Source: Vibrio fluvialis
GTDB lineage: Bacteria > Pseudomonadota > Gammaproteobacteria > Enterobacterales > Vibrionaceae
Reading direction: 5' to 3'
Assembly: GCF_900460245.1 (NCBI RefSeq)
Contig: NZ_UHIP01000001.1
Coordinates: 124,001 to 188,000, forward strand
Length of the DNA stretch: 64,000 nucleotides
The translations under genes and the position numbers were made by a program. Below are positions 9,796 through 21,553 of this stretch, piece after piece (the first letter of the stretch is position 1; every line of letters begins with the position of its first letter). The notes under the pieces were generated by a model. It was not told where the DNA came from and searched no databases. It was given only the letters and a program-made list of their open reading frames with translations.

Positions 9796-10617
9796 ATGAA
9801 ACAGTGCGCACAAAACAAAGTCTGGCAGACCATCATTAATGAGGCCCGCGAGCAGTCAGAGCAGGAGCCGATGCTGGCGAGCTTCTACCATGCGACCATT
9901 ATTAAACATGAAAGCTTGTCGGCGGCGCTGAGTTATATTCTGGCGAATAAGCTCAATACCGCCTCGATGCCGGCGATGGCTGTGCGTGAAGTGGTGGAGG
10001 AGGCGTTTGCCGCTGATCCTAAAATCACCGAAGCGGCGGCGTGTGATATTTGTGCGACAGTGAACCGCGACCCGGCAGTGTCCATGTATTCGATGCCGCT
10101 GTTGTATCTTAAAGGCTATCACGCGCTGCAAGGCTACCGAGTGGCTAACTGGCTATGGCGCCAGGGACGTCAGGCGTTGGCGACCTACCTGCAAAACCAG
10201 ATTTCTGTCGCGTGTCAGGTGGATATTCACCCGGCAGCGCGTATTGGCCGCGGCATCATGCTCGACCATGCTACCGGCATTGTGATCGGTGAAACGGCGG
10301 TGGTGGAAGACGATGTGTCTATTCTGCAAGACGTGACGCTGGGCGGTACTGGTAAAGAGTGCGGCGACCGTCACCCGAAAATCCGCGAAGGGGTGATGAT
10401 TGGTGCCGGGGCGAAAATTCTTGGCAACATCGAAGTTGGCGAAGGGGCGAAAATCGGCTCGTGCTCGGTGGTGTTGCAACCGGTTCCGCCGCACACCACT
10501 GTGGCCGGTGTACCTGCGCGTATCGTCGGTCGTCCGAAAACCGACAAACCTTCACTGGATATGGACCAGAACTTTAACGGTCGCTCACAAACCTTCATCG
10601 GTGGCGACGGTATTTGA
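9796..10617 (+). CDS. cysE: serine O-acetyltransferase
   Basis: 273 residues. The N-terminal helical domain is followed by a left-handed beta-helix of hexapeptide repeats (IGRGIMLDHATGIVIGETAVV and onwards), with catalytic His in LDHATG. It acetylates L-serine with acetyl-CoA, the first step of cysteine synthesis, and the family is feedback-inhibited by cysteine through the C-terminal tail. A strong bidirectional terminator follows. Confidence 0.97.
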   Translation: MKQCAQNKVWQTIINEAREQSEQEPMLASFYHATIIKHESLSAALSYILANKLNTASMPAMAVREVVEEAFAADPKITEAAACDICATVNRDPAVSMYSMPLLYLKGYHALQGYRVANWLWRQGRQALATYLQNQISVACQVDIHPAARIGRGIMLDHATGIVIGETAVVEDDVSILQDVTLGGTGKECGDRHPKIREGVMIGAGAKILGNIEVGEGAKIGSCSVVLQPVPPHTTVAGVPARIVGRPKTDKPSLDMDQNFNGRSQTFIGGDGI

Positions 10618-10635
10618 TCCGCCGGTTACAGACAA

Positions 10636-10673
10636 CAAAAAAGGGATGGTGCTGAGCATCATCCCTTTTTTCT
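10636..10673. terminator. bidirectional terminator between cysE and aphA
   Basis: AAAAAAGGGATGGTG-CTGAG-CATCATCCCTTTTTT-type stem with flanking A and T runs, serving the convergent cysE and aphA genes. Confidence 0.85.
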
Positions 10674-10675
10674 GT

Positions 10676-11215
10676 TTACGCCATGGCGTCCAGTTCAGCG
10701 ACCACTTCTTCGGCCCACTGAATCCAGGCCTGACGCACCAGCAGATTGCGGCGCAGAGTCAGACGCTCAAGACGTTGCTGCTTGTCCATGACCGCTGGAT
10801 TCGCATAGTACGCCGCTTCGATTTCTTTGTAATGTGCGACCAGTTTGCGTGACTCTTCCACCAGTTCAGCAAGCTGAACACGGTATGGGTCGGCTGGCTG
10901 AACGGCACAAGCCATCAATTTAGCACTGAATTCATCCCTTACTGTCGGATGCGCGGTTGGTTGATCGAACCATTCGCCCAGAGCACTGCGGCCAGAGTCC
11001 GTGATCGAATAAACTTTACGATCCGGTTTGCCTTCCTGAGGTTCCAGTACGCAAGTTACCAGGCCTTGCTGACCCATCTTGTTCAGTTCGCGGTAAACTT
11101 GTTGGTGGCTGGCTTTCCAGAAATAGCCAATGCTTGCAGAAAACTCTTTAGTGATGTCGTATCCGGTTGCATCGCGTGTGCTAAGAACAGTAAGGATAAC
11201 GTGTGGTAATGACAT
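10676..11215 (-). CDS. aphA: PadR-family quorum-sensing regulator AphA
   Basis: 179 residues, the usual AphA length. The N-terminal winged-helix domain (SLPHVILTVLSTRDATGYDI, then FWKASHQQVYRELNKMG) is PadR type; the C-terminal half is an antiparallel coiled coil for dimerisation. AphA is the low-cell-density master regulator of vibrios, opposing LuxR/HapR. I start at ATG 11213-11215, matching the known N terminus MSLPHV; the open frame extends 16 codons upstream without support. The leader and upstream DNA carry candidate Qrr, AphA and LuxR/HapR sites (separate entries). Convergent with cysE. Confidence 0.97.
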   Translation of the reverse strand: MSLPHVILTVLSTRDATGYDITKEFSASIGYFWKASHQQVYRELNKMGQQGLVTCVLEPQEGKPDRKVYSITDSGRSALGEWFDQPTAHPTVRDEFSAKLMACAVQPADPYRVQLAELVEESRKLVAHYKEIEAAYYANPAVMDKQQRLERLTLRRNLLVRQAWIQWAEEVVAELDAMA

Positions 11216-11351
11216 GTCTTCAATCCAAATGGTTAATAAACTTCTAACAGTAGACTCAGCCATCGTGCGTACTTCTATTGGTACACTAAGATTCTGGGTT
11301 TGAGTCTTGCCAGCAACGGAGTGCTGTCCTTGTCACCTTTAAAGCCGTTTA

Positions 11352-11359
11352 TCACCTAG
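11352..11359 (-). promoter_or_regulatory. candidate Qrr sRNA pairing site in the aphA leader
   Basis: The aphA-sense RNA reads CUAGGUGA here, an exact complement of UCACCUAG, which from memory lies in the conserved core of Vibrio Qrr sRNAs. It is about 140 nt before the aphA ATG. A second GGUGAC segment at 11332-11337 could also pair. Requires that the transcript start upstream of this point. Confidence 0.45.
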
Positions 11360-11363
11360 GATT

Positions 11364-11381
11364 GATATGTCTTTGCATATC
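11364..11381. promoter_or_regulatory. AphA-like palindrome (possible autoregulatory site)
   Basis: GATATG-N6-CATATC is a perfect 6+6 bp inverted repeat and contains ATATG/CATAT half-sites like those of AphA operators, but the half-sites are closer than in the published consensus (ATATGCA-N6-TGCATAT). Just upstream (11385-11417) CTGCGAC and GTCGCAG form a further 7-bp inverted repeat. Confidence 0.4.
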
Positions 11382-11479
11382 GGACTGCGACTTGTAGTGT
11401 TTGAATGGATGTCGCAGAGGAGCAGTAGTATATCTAAATAATAAGCATAAAGTAGAATACAATGACGTTTTTCATAAAA

Positions 11480-11501
11480 AAACTGATATTATTCTCAATA
11501 A
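11480..11501. promoter_or_regulatory. LuxR/HapR-type operator upstream of aphA
   Basis: Aligned to the 22-bp LuxR/HapR consensus (TTATTGATA and TATCAATAA arms), 15 of 22 positions match, including TGATA in the left arm and T-TCAATAA in the right arm. It lies about 265-286 bp before the aphA ATG; HapR is known to repress aphA from its promoter in V. cholerae. The gap 11216-11571 is thus largely aphA control region plus the ppc terminator. Confidence 0.55.
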
Positions 11502-11507
11502 AATCAT

Positions 11508-11543
11508 CCAAAAAAATAAAAGACCGCCATTTGGCGATCTTTT
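11508..11543 (-). terminator. ppc terminator
   Basis: On the minus strand a 12-bp stem (AAAAGATCGCCA with TGGCGGTCTTTT, one wobble pair) followed by a T run; 30 bp after the ppc stop codon. Confidence 0.8.
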
Positions 11544-11571
11544 GTTAACAATTGGATTTTTATGCTGGTAA

Positions 11572-14205
11572 TCAGCCAGTATTGCGCATACCTGCTGCGA
11601 TACCCGCAATCGTCACCATCAAGGCTTCTTCCAGTTCCGGATCCGCATCCTGAGATTGACGCGTACGGTACAACAGTTCGGCCTGAAGCATGTTCAATGG
11701 CTCCACGTAGATGTTGCGCAGACGAATTGACTCATGGCCCCACGGATCGCTCTGCATCAGGTTCTCATTGTTCTCTACGTTGAGCACCGTCTTAATGTCT
11801 TTTTGCAGTTGATCGCGCAGACGCTGACCGAGTGGGCGCAGTGATTCATCCACCAGACGCTCATCGTAATAACGCGCAATGTCCATGTTACATTTGGTGT
11901 ACACCATCTCCAGCATACCCAGGCGGGTCGAGAAGAACGGCCACTCACGACACATCTCTTCCAGCAGTGCTTGATGACCCTTATCGATCGAATATTGAAT
12001 CGCTTCACCGGCACCCAGCCAGGCTGGCAGCACCAGACGGTTCTGGCTCCAGGAGAAGATCCATGGAATCGCACGCAGGCTTTCTACGCCCCCGTTCGGG
12101 TTACGTTTTGCCGGGCGCGAACCGAGCGGCAATTTGCCCAGTTCCAGTTCTGGCGTGGCCTGACGGAAGTACGGGACGAAATCCGGCTCGCCGCGCACCA
12201 CGGCGCGATAAGCTTCGCATGAGACTTCCGACAACACGTTCATCAGATCGCGCCATTCCTGTTTTGGCTCTGGTGGTGGCAGCAGGTTCGCTTCCAGCAC
12301 TGCACTGGCGTACAGGCTAAAGCTGTTGACCGCCACTTCCGGTAGACCGAGTTTAAAGCGAATCATCTCACCCTGTTCCGTCACGCGCAGACCGCCTTTG
12401 AGGCTTTTCGGTGGCTGAGACAGCAGTGCTGCGTGCGCAGGGGCGCCGCCACGACCAATGGTACCACCACGGCCGTGGAACAGGGTCAGTTCAACACCCG
12501 CTTCTTCGGCCACTTTAACCAGTGATTCCATCGCGTGGTACTGAGCCCATCCCGCCGCCATGACGCCGGCATCTTTGGCTGAGTCAGAGTAGCCAATCAT
12601 CACCATCTGATGGTTCTGAATGAAGCCACGGTACAGATCAATCCCCATCAGTTGGGTAATGACTTTTTCAGCGTTATTGAGGTCGTCCAGCGTTTCAAAC
12701 AGTGGACATACGTCCATACGGTAAGGGCAGCCGGATTCTTGCAGCAGCAGGTGAACCGCCAACACGTCGGATGCGGTGCGCGCCATCGAAATGACGTAAG
12801 CGCCAAACGCTTCACGCGGCTGCGCGGCAACGATTTTACAGGTGTCGAACACTTCTTTGACCGGTGCTGACGGCTCCCAGTCACGCGGCAACAGCGGACG
12901 TTTTGAGGCCAGTTCGTTGGTCAGGAAGGCAATCTTATCCTGTTCGCTCCACTGATTGTAATCACCGATACCAAGGTAACGAGTCAGTTCAGACAGCGCA
13001 TCGGCGTGGCGAGTACTTTCCTGACGAATGTCGAGGCGCACCAGATGAACACCGAACGCTTTGACGCGGCGCAGGGTATCGAGTAGTGAGCCGTCGGCGA
13101 TCACGCCCATGCCACATTCATGCAGGGATTGGTAACACGCGTACAGAGGGTCCCACAGCTGGCTGACATTCTGCAGCGGTGCTTTCACTGCCAGCTTCTG
13201 GCCGTGAATTTTCGCATCCAGAATTTCCAGTGTTTCCTGAAGCAGGGAACGAACGCGTTTCAGTACCGCGCGGTACGGTTCATGTTCTTCTTCACCAGCC
13301 AGCGCGCGCAGCGCATCATTGCACTTGGTCATCGACAGCTCGGCAACCAGCTCGTTAATGTCACCTAGATAAAGGTCCGCGGCTTTCCAGCGCGACAGGA
13401 GCATCACTTCACGTGTGATGGAGTGGGTGACAAACGGGTTGCCGTCGCGGTCACCGCCCATCCACGATGAGAAGTGCACTGGGCGGGCATCGATAGGCAG
13501 GCCTTCGTCCAGATACTCTTTCACGCTCTCATTCAGTTCACGCAAAAATTCTGGCACGGCTTGCCACAGTGAATTCTCAACCACAGCGAAGCCCCATTTG
13601 GCTTCATCCAGCGGGGTTGGACGCTGTTTACGGATGACATCAGAATGCCAGCCCTGGGCAATCAACTGTTCTAAACGACGCTCAGTTTTTAGGCGTTCTT
13701 TAGAAGAAAGATCGCTCAGTTCCAGTTTGGACAGACATTCGTTAATTTTTACCAGATTGTTGATCATGGTGCGACGGGTGATTTCCGTCGGGTGCGCAGT
13801 CAATACCAGTTCAATATTCAGATCGCGAACCGCCTGCGCGGTATCCAGCTTGCTGATGCCGTTCTGACTCAGTTTGCTGAACAGCGAATGCACCGCATCC
13901 GGTTCACACACATGCTCTTCGCAATGACGCGAAATGGTGTGGTACTGATCGGCGATATTGGTCAGATTCAGGAATTGGTTGAAGGCGCGAGCGACCGGAG
14001 TCAGCTCATCGTTATTCAGGCTTTTAATCTCTTCAATGAGATTCTCACGATCAGCTTGATTGCCGGCGCGGGCAGATTTAGAAAGTTTTCGGATGGTCTC
14101 CACTTTCTCTAAAATAACGTCACCATCCGCATCCTGGATAGTCTGACCCAGTAGTCGACCGAGCATGCTCACGTTACTTTTGAGCGCGGCGTATTTTTCG
14201 TTCAT
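11572..14205 (-). CDS. ppc: phosphoenolpyruvate carboxylase
   Basis: 877 residues. The catalytic His138 lies in VLTAHPTE; the second catalytic region [10 protein letters not shown] and the glycine-rich loop [12 protein letters not shown] are present, and the protein ends in RNTG as bacterial PEPC does. It carboxylates phosphoenolpyruvate to oxaloacetate to refill the TCA cycle. The open frame extends 18 codons upstream of the chosen ATG (14203-14205); that ATG has AGGA five bases upstream and gives the family N terminus [12 protein letters not shown]. The 229-bp gap to argE holds the argE terminator. Confidence 0.97.
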   Translation of the reverse strand: MNEKYAALKSNVSMLGRLLGQTIQDADGDVILEKVETIRKLSKSARAGNQADRENLIEEIKSLNNDELTPVARAFNQFLNLTNIADQYHTISRHCEEHVCEPDAVHSLFSKLSQNGISKLDTAQAVRDLNIELVLTAHPTEITRRTMINNLVKINECLSKLELSDLSSKERLKTERRLEQLIAQGWHSDVIRKQRPTPLDEAKWGFAVVENSLWQAVPEFLRELNESVKEYLDEGLPIDARPVHFSSWMGGDRDGNPFVTHSITREVMLLSRWKAADLYLGDINELVAELSMTKCNDALRALAGEEEHEPYRAVLKRVRSLLQETLEILDAKIHGQKLAVKAPLQNVSQLWDPLYACYQSLHECGMGVIADGSLLDTLRRVKAFGVHLVRLDIRQESTRHADALSELTRYLGIGDYNQWSEQDKIAFLTNELASKRPLLPRDWEPSAPVKEVFDTCKIVAAQPREAFGAYVISMARTASDVLAVHLLLQESGCPYRMDVCPLFETLDDLNNAEKVITQLMGIDLYRGFIQNHQMVMIGYSDSAKDAGVMAAGWAQYHAMESLVKVAEEAGVELTLFHGRGGTIGRGGAPAHAALLSQPPKSLKGGLRVTEQGEMIRFKLGLPEVAVNSFSLYASAVLEANLLPPPEPKQEWRDLMNVLSEVSCEAYRAVVRGEPDFVPYFRQATPELELGKLPLGSRPAKRNPNGGVESLRAIPWIFSWSQNRLVLPAWLGAGEAIQYSIDKGHQALLEEMCREWPFFSTRLGMLEMVYTKCNMDIARYYDERLVDESLRPLGQRLRDQLQKDIKTVLNVENNENLMQSDPWGHESIRLRNIYVEPLNMLQAELLYRTRQSQDADPELEEALMVTIAGIAAGMRNTG

Positions 14206-14380
14206 TGTCATCCTGCCTTGTAAAAAAATTACATCCATTGTTCTTTTCTTTAAGTACACAATCTAACGAAATTTGTCTAGTGCCGTCAAACGCAGCAGAC
14301 TAAGATTCCATTTATTTCTCGGTTGGATCTTTTGAACATCTGTTAGGATAAATATCCATTTTTGTTGAAATTTTCTTACA

Positions 14381-14413
14381 AAAAGCCCTGAAGGGTAAAA
14401 CCGCCTCAGGGCC
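14381..14413 (-). terminator. argE terminator
   Basis: On the minus strand GCCCTGA and TCAGGGC form the stem, followed by TTTTTG; 22 bp after the argE stop. Confidence 0.75.
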
Positions 14414-14434
14414 ACGTAACAGCTTGTTCACACT

Positions 14435-15571
14435 TTAAAAGCAGTATTTGACCATAGCTTTGGACAGCACATTGATGGTCGGATCGATAAAGTCAAATGC
14501 CAGAAATTCGTCCGGCTGATGTGCCTGATCGATTGAGCCCGGGCCTAAGACTAAAGTCGGACACAGCTCTTGCAAGAACGGTGCTTCCGTACAGTAGTTA
14601 ACGGTTTGTGGTTCATGACCACAAATTTCACTTACTCCGGTAATAAACGGATGATCGTGCGCGCATTCGTAACCTGGAATCGCTTCGTGCAGCGGCTCCA
14701 GTTCGATACGGCCCGGCCATTTCTCTTGCACCTCTTTCAGCGCGCCGCGCAGCATATTATCCAAGCCATCCAAACTGATGCCCGGCAGCGGACGTACATC
14801 GTAATGCAGTTCACAGCAGCCACAGATACGGTTGGGCGCATCGCCGCCGTGAATATGGCCAAGGTTCAGCGTAGGGGTAGGAATTTCAAATCCCGGATGA
14901 TGGTACTCTTTCACCAGCTTATCGCGCAGTTGCATCATCGCAAACAGCACTTCGTACATGATCTCAATCGCGTTCACACCCAGTGCCGGGTTGGATGAGT
15001 GGCCCGATTTCCCTGTCACTCGAATGGCGTTGGCCACATGGCCTTTATGGCCGTGGATCGGTATTAAGCTGGTCGGCTCACCGATGATGCAGTAATCCGG
15101 TTTGAACGGCGCGTTTTGCGTGAAGTGGCGCGCGCCCAGCATGGTAGTTTCTTCATCACAGGTCGCCAGCACATACAACGGCTTGTTCTGCTTGCTCCAG
15201 TCCACCTTCTTCACTGCTTCATAAATAAAGGCAAAGAAGCCTTTCATGTCGGCGGTGCCGAGCCCGTAAAAACGGTTGTTATCCTGCGTGAGCGCATGAG
15301 GATTGTAGTTCCAGCGCCCTTCATCAAACGGAACGGTATCACTGTGGCCAGCCAGTAACAGGCCGCCTTCCCCTTCGCCCTTTTTGGCGATCAGGTTCTG
15401 TTTACCCGGCGCAACCTGATCAATCTCTACTTTAAAGCCGAGATCGGTCAGCCAGCCTGCCAGTTTGGCAATCACCTGCTCATTACCTTGGTCCCACTTG
15501 GGATCCGTGGCGCTAATCGACGGGGTCGAAATCAAGCCTTCATAGACTTCGAGGAAACTGGGTAATTGCAT
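14435..15571 (-). CDS. argE: acetylornithine deacetylase
   Basis: 378 residues of the M20 metallopeptidase family. Metal and catalytic motifs are visible: [38 protein letters not shown], and a C-terminal HQPDEF histidine. It hydrolyses N-acetylornithine to ornithine and acetate. Divergent from argCBG, an arrangement also found in E. coli, with paired ARG-box-like sites between. Confidence 0.96.
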   Translation of the reverse strand: MQLPSFLEVYEGLISTPSISATDPKWDQGNEQVIAKLAGWLTDLGFKVEIDQVAPGKQNLIAKKGEGEGGLLLAGHSDTVPFDEGRWNYNPHALTQDNNRFYGLGTADMKGFFAFIYEAVKKVDWSKQNKPLYVLATCDEETTMLGARHFTQNAPFKPDYCIIGEPTSLIPIHGHKGHVANAIRVTGKSGHSSNPALGVNAIEIMYEVLFAMMQLRDKLVKEYHHPGFEIPTPTLNLGHIHGGDAPNRICGCCELHYDVRPLPGISLDGLDNMLRGALKEVQEKWPGRIELEPLHEAIPGYECAHDHPFITGVSEICGHEPQTVNYCTEAPFLQELCPTLVLGPGSIDQAHQPDEFLAFDFIDPTINVLSKAMVKYCF

Positions 15572-15616
15572 ATTATCTTCGCTCCTACTATTGACAGAAT
15601 AACGCTGAAAATGTAA

Positions 15617-15655
15617 AACACATATTAAATCACTTTTAATGAATAAAAAACCGAT
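15617..15655. promoter_or_regulatory. paired ARG-box-like operators between argE and argC
   Basis: Box 1 (15617-15634) has core CACAT-ATTA-AATCA and box 2 (15638-15655) has TGAAT-AAAA-AACCG, against the ArgR consensus TGAAT-W4-ATTCA. Box 1 is strong in its right arm, box 2 in its left arm. They are offset by exactly 21 bp (18-bp box plus 3), the usual spacing of ArgR hexamer operators, in the 156-bp gap between the divergent genes. Confidence 0.5.
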
Positions 15656-15727
15656 TAAAGTGGTCTTTTTTGAAATTAATAGTCAGTTTTAAATGTTGTT
15701 ATTCACCTTCTTTTTGGATGTTTTGAG

Positions 15728-16732
15728 ATGCTAAAAACCACCATCATCGGCGCAAGCGGTTATACCGGAGCAGAGCTCGCTCTTATGGTTCACAAACACC
15801 CAGAGCTCACGCTATCAGGTTTATACGTTTCCGCCAACAGCGCAGATGCCGGAAAGTCGATTGCTCAATTGCACGGCAAACTGGCTGGGCTGGTGGATAT
15901 GCCCGTCCATGCGCTGCTGGATGTAGAGCAGGTGGCCAAAGCGTCGGACGTGGTGTTTCTTGCGACCGCGCATGAAGTCAGCCATGACCTCGCGCCAGTG
16001 TTTCTCGCCAACAACTGTCAGGTATTCGACCTGTCAGGTGCGTACCGCGTGCAAAGTGAAGGTTTCTATCAACAGTTTTATGGCTTCGAACACCAGCATG
16101 GTGACTGGTTGTCTGAAGCGGCTTACGGACTGGCCGAGTGGAATCAGGAAGCTATTCTTAATAGTCAGCTGATCGCAGTTGCGGGATGCTACCCAACCGC
16201 ATCGCAACTGGCGATTAAGCCGCTGCTGGTGGCGGACCTGGTGGATAAATCTCAGTGGCCAGTCATCAATGCGGTAAGCGGTGTTTCCGGTGCCGGGCGT
16301 AAAGCCAGCATGACCAACAGCTTTTGCGAAGTCAGCCTGCAGCCTTACGGTGTGTTTACCCATCGTCACCAGCCTGAAATCGCGACGCATCTCGATTGCG
16401 ATGTGATTTTTACTCCGCACCTGGGCAACTTTAAGCGTGGCATTCTGGCTACCATCACGATGAAGCTCGCCGCGGGTGTGACGGCGGCTCAGGTTGCTAA
16501 AGCGTTTGAGCAGGCATACCACGGCAAACCAGCAGTGCGTCTGCATACCAGCACACTGCCAAGAATTCAGGATGTGGAATTCACACCTTTCTGCGATATC
16601 GGTTGGAAAGTGCAGGGTGAGCACATCATCGTCGTTTCGGCGATAGACAATTTATTGAAAGGTGCATCGAGTCAAGCGATGCAGTGTTTAAACATTCACT
16701 ACGGTTTCGATGAACTAACCGCTTTGGTGTAA
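15728..16732 (+). CDS. argC: N-acetyl-gamma-glutamyl-phosphate reductase
   Basis: 334 residues. Rossmann motif [10 protein letters not shown] at residues 8-17; the active-site cysteine is in [17 protein letters not shown] is the conserved histidine region. It reduces N-acetylglutamyl phosphate to the semialdehyde. First gene of argCBG, nine bases before argB. Confidence 0.97.
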   Translation: MLKTTIIGASGYTGAELALMVHKHPELTLSGLYVSANSADAGKSIAQLHGKLAGLVDMPVHALLDVEQVAKASDVVFLATAHEVSHDLAPVFLANNCQVFDLSGAYRVQSEGFYQQFYGFEHQHGDWLSEAAYGLAEWNQEAILNSQLIAVAGCYPTASQLAIKPLLVADLVDKSQWPVINAVSGVSGAGRKASMTNSFCEVSLQPYGVFTHRHQPEIATHLDCDVIFTPHLGNFKRGILATITMKLAAGVTAAQVAKAFEQAYHGKPAVRLHTSTLPRIQDVEFTPFCDIGWKVQGEHIIVVSAIDNLLKGASSQAMQCLNIHYGFDELTALV

Positions 16733-16741
16733 GGGTTAAAA

Positions 16742-17533
16742 ATGACGGATACAAAGCAAAATCCATTGGTGATTAAGTTAGGTGGTGCCGCTCTGTCGTG
16801 TGCAGAGACACTCAGCAAGCTTTTCGGCGCAATCGCCCAGTATCAAGCCCAAGCACAGCGACGAATTGTGATCGTACACGGCGGTGGTTACCTCGTGGAC
16901 GAACTGATGGAAAAACTGCAGCTCAAAACCGTGAAAAAAGACGGTTTACGTGTGACGCCTTATGACCAGATCCCGGTGATTGCCGGAGCATTGGCGGGGA
17001 CAGCGAACAAAATGCTGCAAGGGCAGGCGATCAAAGATGGTCTCAATGCGGTGGGCCTGTGTCTGGCTGACGGCGGCCTGTGTCAGGTGGTCGAGCTGGA
17101 TCCGGAATTGGGCGCGGTGGGCCTGGCGAAAGCGGGCGATGCCAAGATTGTTGAAGCGCTGCTGACGGCGGGTGCACTGCCAATCATCAGCTCAATCGGC
17201 CTGACCGCTGAGGGGCAGATGATGAACGTCAATGCTGACCAGGCAGCGGTTGCCGTTGCGGGCGCGCTGGACGCAGAGTTGGTGCTGCTGTCGGATGTGA
17301 GTGGTGTGTTGGATGGCAAAGGTCATCTGATCCCAAGCATGGATGAGAAGCAGGCGGATGCCCTGATTGCCGGCAAAGTGATTACTGACGGCATGATCGT
17401 TAAGGTCAAAGCAGCGCTGGAAGCGGCCAAAGATCTGGGCCGCCCGATTGAAGTGGCGACCTGGCGCTATCCGGAAAAGCTGGCCAAGCTGTTCGCCGGA
17501 CAAAGCATCGGCACGCAGTTTCTGCCTGAATAA
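16742..17533 (+). CDS. argB: acetylglutamate kinase
   Basis: 263 residues of the amino-acid kinase family, with [10 protein letters not shown] at the N terminus, [12 protein letters not shown] for substrate binding, and [15 protein letters not shown] near the C-terminal half. It phosphorylates N-acetylglutamate. The short length, without the N-terminal helix of hexameric arginine-inhibited enzymes, suggests the dimeric, arginine-insensitive type as in E. coli. Confidence 0.96.
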   Translation: MTDTKQNPLVIKLGGAALSCAETLSKLFGAIAQYQAQAQRRIVIVHGGGYLVDELMEKLQLKTVKKDGLRVTPYDQIPVIAGALAGTANKMLQGQAIKDGLNAVGLCLADGGLCQVVELDPELGAVGLAKAGDAKIVEALLTAGALPIISSIGLTAEGQMMNVNADQAAVAVAGALDAELVLLSDVSGVLDGKGHLIPSMDEKQADALIAGKVITDGMIVKVKAALEAAKDLGRPIEVATWRYPEKLAKLFAGQSIGTQFLPE

Positions 17534-17617
17534 ACGAATTGAAATAACAAACGAATTAATGGACATAAACCTGAGCACTGACCGCCAAGCGCAGAGCCAG
17601 GAAGTTGGAGAGAAGTA

Positions 17618-18835
17618 ATGAGCAAAGTTCAAGTAAACAAAGTGGTTGTCGCATATTCTGGCGGTCTGGATACATCAGTCATCATTCCATGGCTGAAAGA
17701 AAACTATGACTGTGAAGTCGTGGCGTTCGTGGCCGATGTCGGCCAAGGCGCGGACGAGCTGGTCGGCATTGAAGAGAAAGCGATCGCATCAGGTGCTTCG
17801 GAGTGTTACGTCGTCGATCTGAAAGAAGAGTTAGTCAAAGATTACATCTACCCAACGCTGAAAACCGGTGCTTACTACGAAGGTAAATACCTATTGGGTA
17901 CTTCAATGGCGCGTCCGGTGATCGCTAAAGCGCAAGTTGAAATCGCACGTAAAGTGGGGGCGGATGCACTGGCTCACGGTTGTACCGGTAAAGGTAACGA
18001 TCAGGTTCGTTTCGAAGGTGCTTTTGCGGCTCTAGCTCCGGATCTGCACGTGATTGCGCCTTGGCGTGAATGGGATCTGGTCAGCCGTGAAGAGTGTCTG
18101 GATTACCTCGCAGAGCGTAACATTCCATGTGCGGCTTCACTGACTAAGATCTACTCGCGTGACGCGAACGCATGGCACATCTCCACAGAAGGTGGCGTGC
18201 TGGAAAGCACTTGGAACGCACCTAACGACGATTGCTGGGCGTGGACAGTCGATCCAGAGCAAGCACCAAACGAAGCGGAATACGTGACGCTGAAAGTCGA
18301 GAAAGGTGAAGTGGTTGCGGTTGATGGCCAAGCGCTGTCACCTTACGACGCACTGGTTGCTTTGAACGAGAAAGGCGTGAAACACGGTGTGGGTCGTATC
18401 GATATCGTGGAAAACCGTCTGGTGGGCATGAAGTCTCGCGGCTGTTACGAAACTCCGGGGGGCACCATCATGATGGAAGCGCTGCGTGCAGTAGAACAGC
18501 TGGTTCTGGACAAAACCGCGTTTGAGTTCCGTGAAGAGCTGGGCATCAAAGCGTCTCACCTGGTGTACGATGGCCGTTGGTTTACGCCACTGCGTAAGTC
18601 AGTGTTTGCCGCGGCAGAAGAGCTGGCGCAGGACGTGAATGGTGAAGTGGTGATCAAGCTTTACAAAGGCCAGGCAACGGCAACTCAGAAACGTTCTGAA
18701 AACAGCCTATACTCTGAAGAGTTTGCAACGTTCGGTGCGGACGACGTGTACGACCAAAGCCACGCTGGCGGCTTCATCCGTCTGTACTCACTGTCTAGCC
18801 GTATCCGTGCGTTAAGCGCCGCGGCGAAGAAATAA
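17618..18835 (+). CDS. argG: argininosuccinate synthase
   Basis: 405 residues. The ATP pyrophosphatase loop AYSGGLDTS is at residues 12-20; [13 protein letters not shown] and [17 protein letters not shown] are further family motifs. It condenses citrulline and aspartate with ATP. An 84-bp gap after argB carries GGAG before the start; a strong terminator follows, so argH has its own promoter region. Confidence 0.97.
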   Translation: MSKVQVNKVVVAYSGGLDTSVIIPWLKENYDCEVVAFVADVGQGADELVGIEEKAIASGASECYVVDLKEELVKDYIYPTLKTGAYYEGKYLLGTSMARPVIAKAQVEIARKVGADALAHGCTGKGNDQVRFEGAFAALAPDLHVIAPWREWDLVSREECLDYLAERNIPCAASLTKIYSRDANAWHISTEGGVLESTWNAPNDDCWAWTVDPEQAPNEAEYVTLKVEKGEVVAVDGQALSPYDALVALNEKGVKHGVGRIDIVENRLVGMKSRGCYETPGGTIMMEALRAVEQLVLDKTAFEFREELGIKASHLVYDGRWFTPLRKSVFAAAEELAQDVNGEVVIKLYKGQATATQKRSENSLYSEEFATFGADDVYDQSHAGGFIRLYSLSSRIRALSAAAKK

Positions 18836-18871
18836 TCAGTGAAATAAATAGTCAAAACCTGACATAAATAT

Positions 18872-18904
18872 AAAAGCCCGTTTGCGTAGCAAGCGGGCTT
18901 TGTT
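18872..18904 (+). terminator. argG terminator
   Basis: AGCCCGTTTGC-GTA-GCAAGCGGGCT stem with one wobble pair, then TTTG; 36 bp after the stop codon. Confidence 0.75.
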
Positions 18905-18942
18905 GTGTCTGAGATAATAAGCAGATTAATGCGGGAATAGTT

Positions 18943-18981
18943 ACTGAATAACTATGTTTAAAAAATGAATTTTTACTTTAT
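18943..18981. promoter_or_regulatory. paired ARG-box-like sites upstream of argH
   Basis: Two TGAAT left half-sites at 18945-18949 and 18966-18970 are exactly 21 bp apart and each is followed by an A/T-rich core (AACT-ATGTT and TTTT-ACTTT). Only the left arms match well. They lie 107-145 bp before the argH ATG, consistent with ArgR control independent of argCBG. Confidence 0.45.
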
Positions 18982-19063
18982 TTTTTGTTCAACTTCCCGT
19001 AACTTTGACAAACACAATAAATCGCCTGATTCAGGTCGGATATTATACTAGCACAGCAAGTGA

Positions 19064-20962
<1,899 letters not shown>

Positions 20963-21080
20963 GCGATTGAATATAAAGAGTTAGATTTTATTGCTCAAAA
21001 AGATCAAAAAAAGATCGATTTTTTTGGGAACCATTGAGAGGAAGCTCGGTCTATAACTGTACCACTGCTTTTTCTTAGAA

Positions 21081-21128
21081 GAATCTAAGAGAGCCCTGAA
21101 ACAAGATTCGTTTTAGGGCTTTTTTCTT
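21081..21128 (+). terminator. argH(A) terminator with a complementary upstream segment
   Basis: AGCCCTGAAAC (21092-21102) pairs with GTTTTAGGGCT (21110-21120) and a T run follows. The loop AAGATTC contains AGATTC, an exact complement of GAATCT at 21081-21086, so a pseudoknot or alternative fold is possible. The 198-bp gap 20963-21160 holds no gene I can support. Confidence 0.7.
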
Positions 21129-21160
21129 TTCTGGCCCCGCCAAATAAAAGTTTCAGCCTG

Positions 21161-21424
21161 CTATTCACCCGGATTATCATTACCTTGGCGTTTGCGCCAT
21201 GGCAGAATGACATACTTCATCCACAGATGCAGAAACAGCAACGCGTTAAACGCAAAACCGGCAACGATCAAGGCGATCGACTGAATGCTGCGCGGATCGT
21301 CTTTGAATGCAAAGTACCACACCACCCAACACAGGACCGACAGCGTCGTCAGTTGATCCATGCAGCGCTGACAGCGGCCAATTTTTTTCCAGAACCAGTT
21401 TTCGCGGCAATCATTACACGCCAT
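21161..21424 (-). CDS. DUF3624 family small membrane protein
   Basis: 87 residues. The N terminus has two CxxC pairs (CNDC, CQRC), a possible small metal-binding ribbon, followed by two transmembrane helices (about residues 24-40 and 48-70) and a basic tail. It matches the Vibrio family DUF3624 as I recall it. Function is unknown. A single gene on the minus strand, between argH(A) and the peroxiredoxin gene. Confidence 0.8.
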   Translation of the reverse strand: MACNDCRENWFWKKIGRCQRCMDQLTTLSVLCWVVWYFAFKDDPRSIQSIALIVAGFAFNALLFLHLWMKYVILPWRKRQGNDNPGE

Positions 21425-21514
21425 CGAATCGCCTCACTTTGATATTTTCTGATACGACACCGCACTCAGTATACGTAAGCAGAGCGGCAAAGCGAAATCA
21501 TCCCGATGCAGACG

Positions 21515-21541
21515 AAAAAAAAGCCCCTGAACGAAGGGGCT
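21515..21541 (-). terminator. peroxiredoxin-glutaredoxin gene terminator
   Basis: On the minus strand AGCCCCTTCGTTCAGGGGCT hairpin followed by an eight-U run; directly after the gene. Confidence 0.8.
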
Positions 21542-21553
21542 ATCGGCATGAAA

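Noticed and set aside
11216..11263. N-terminal extension of AphA by 16 residues
   Set aside because: Known AphA proteins begin MSLPHV, and the extension has no ribosome-binding site or similarity.
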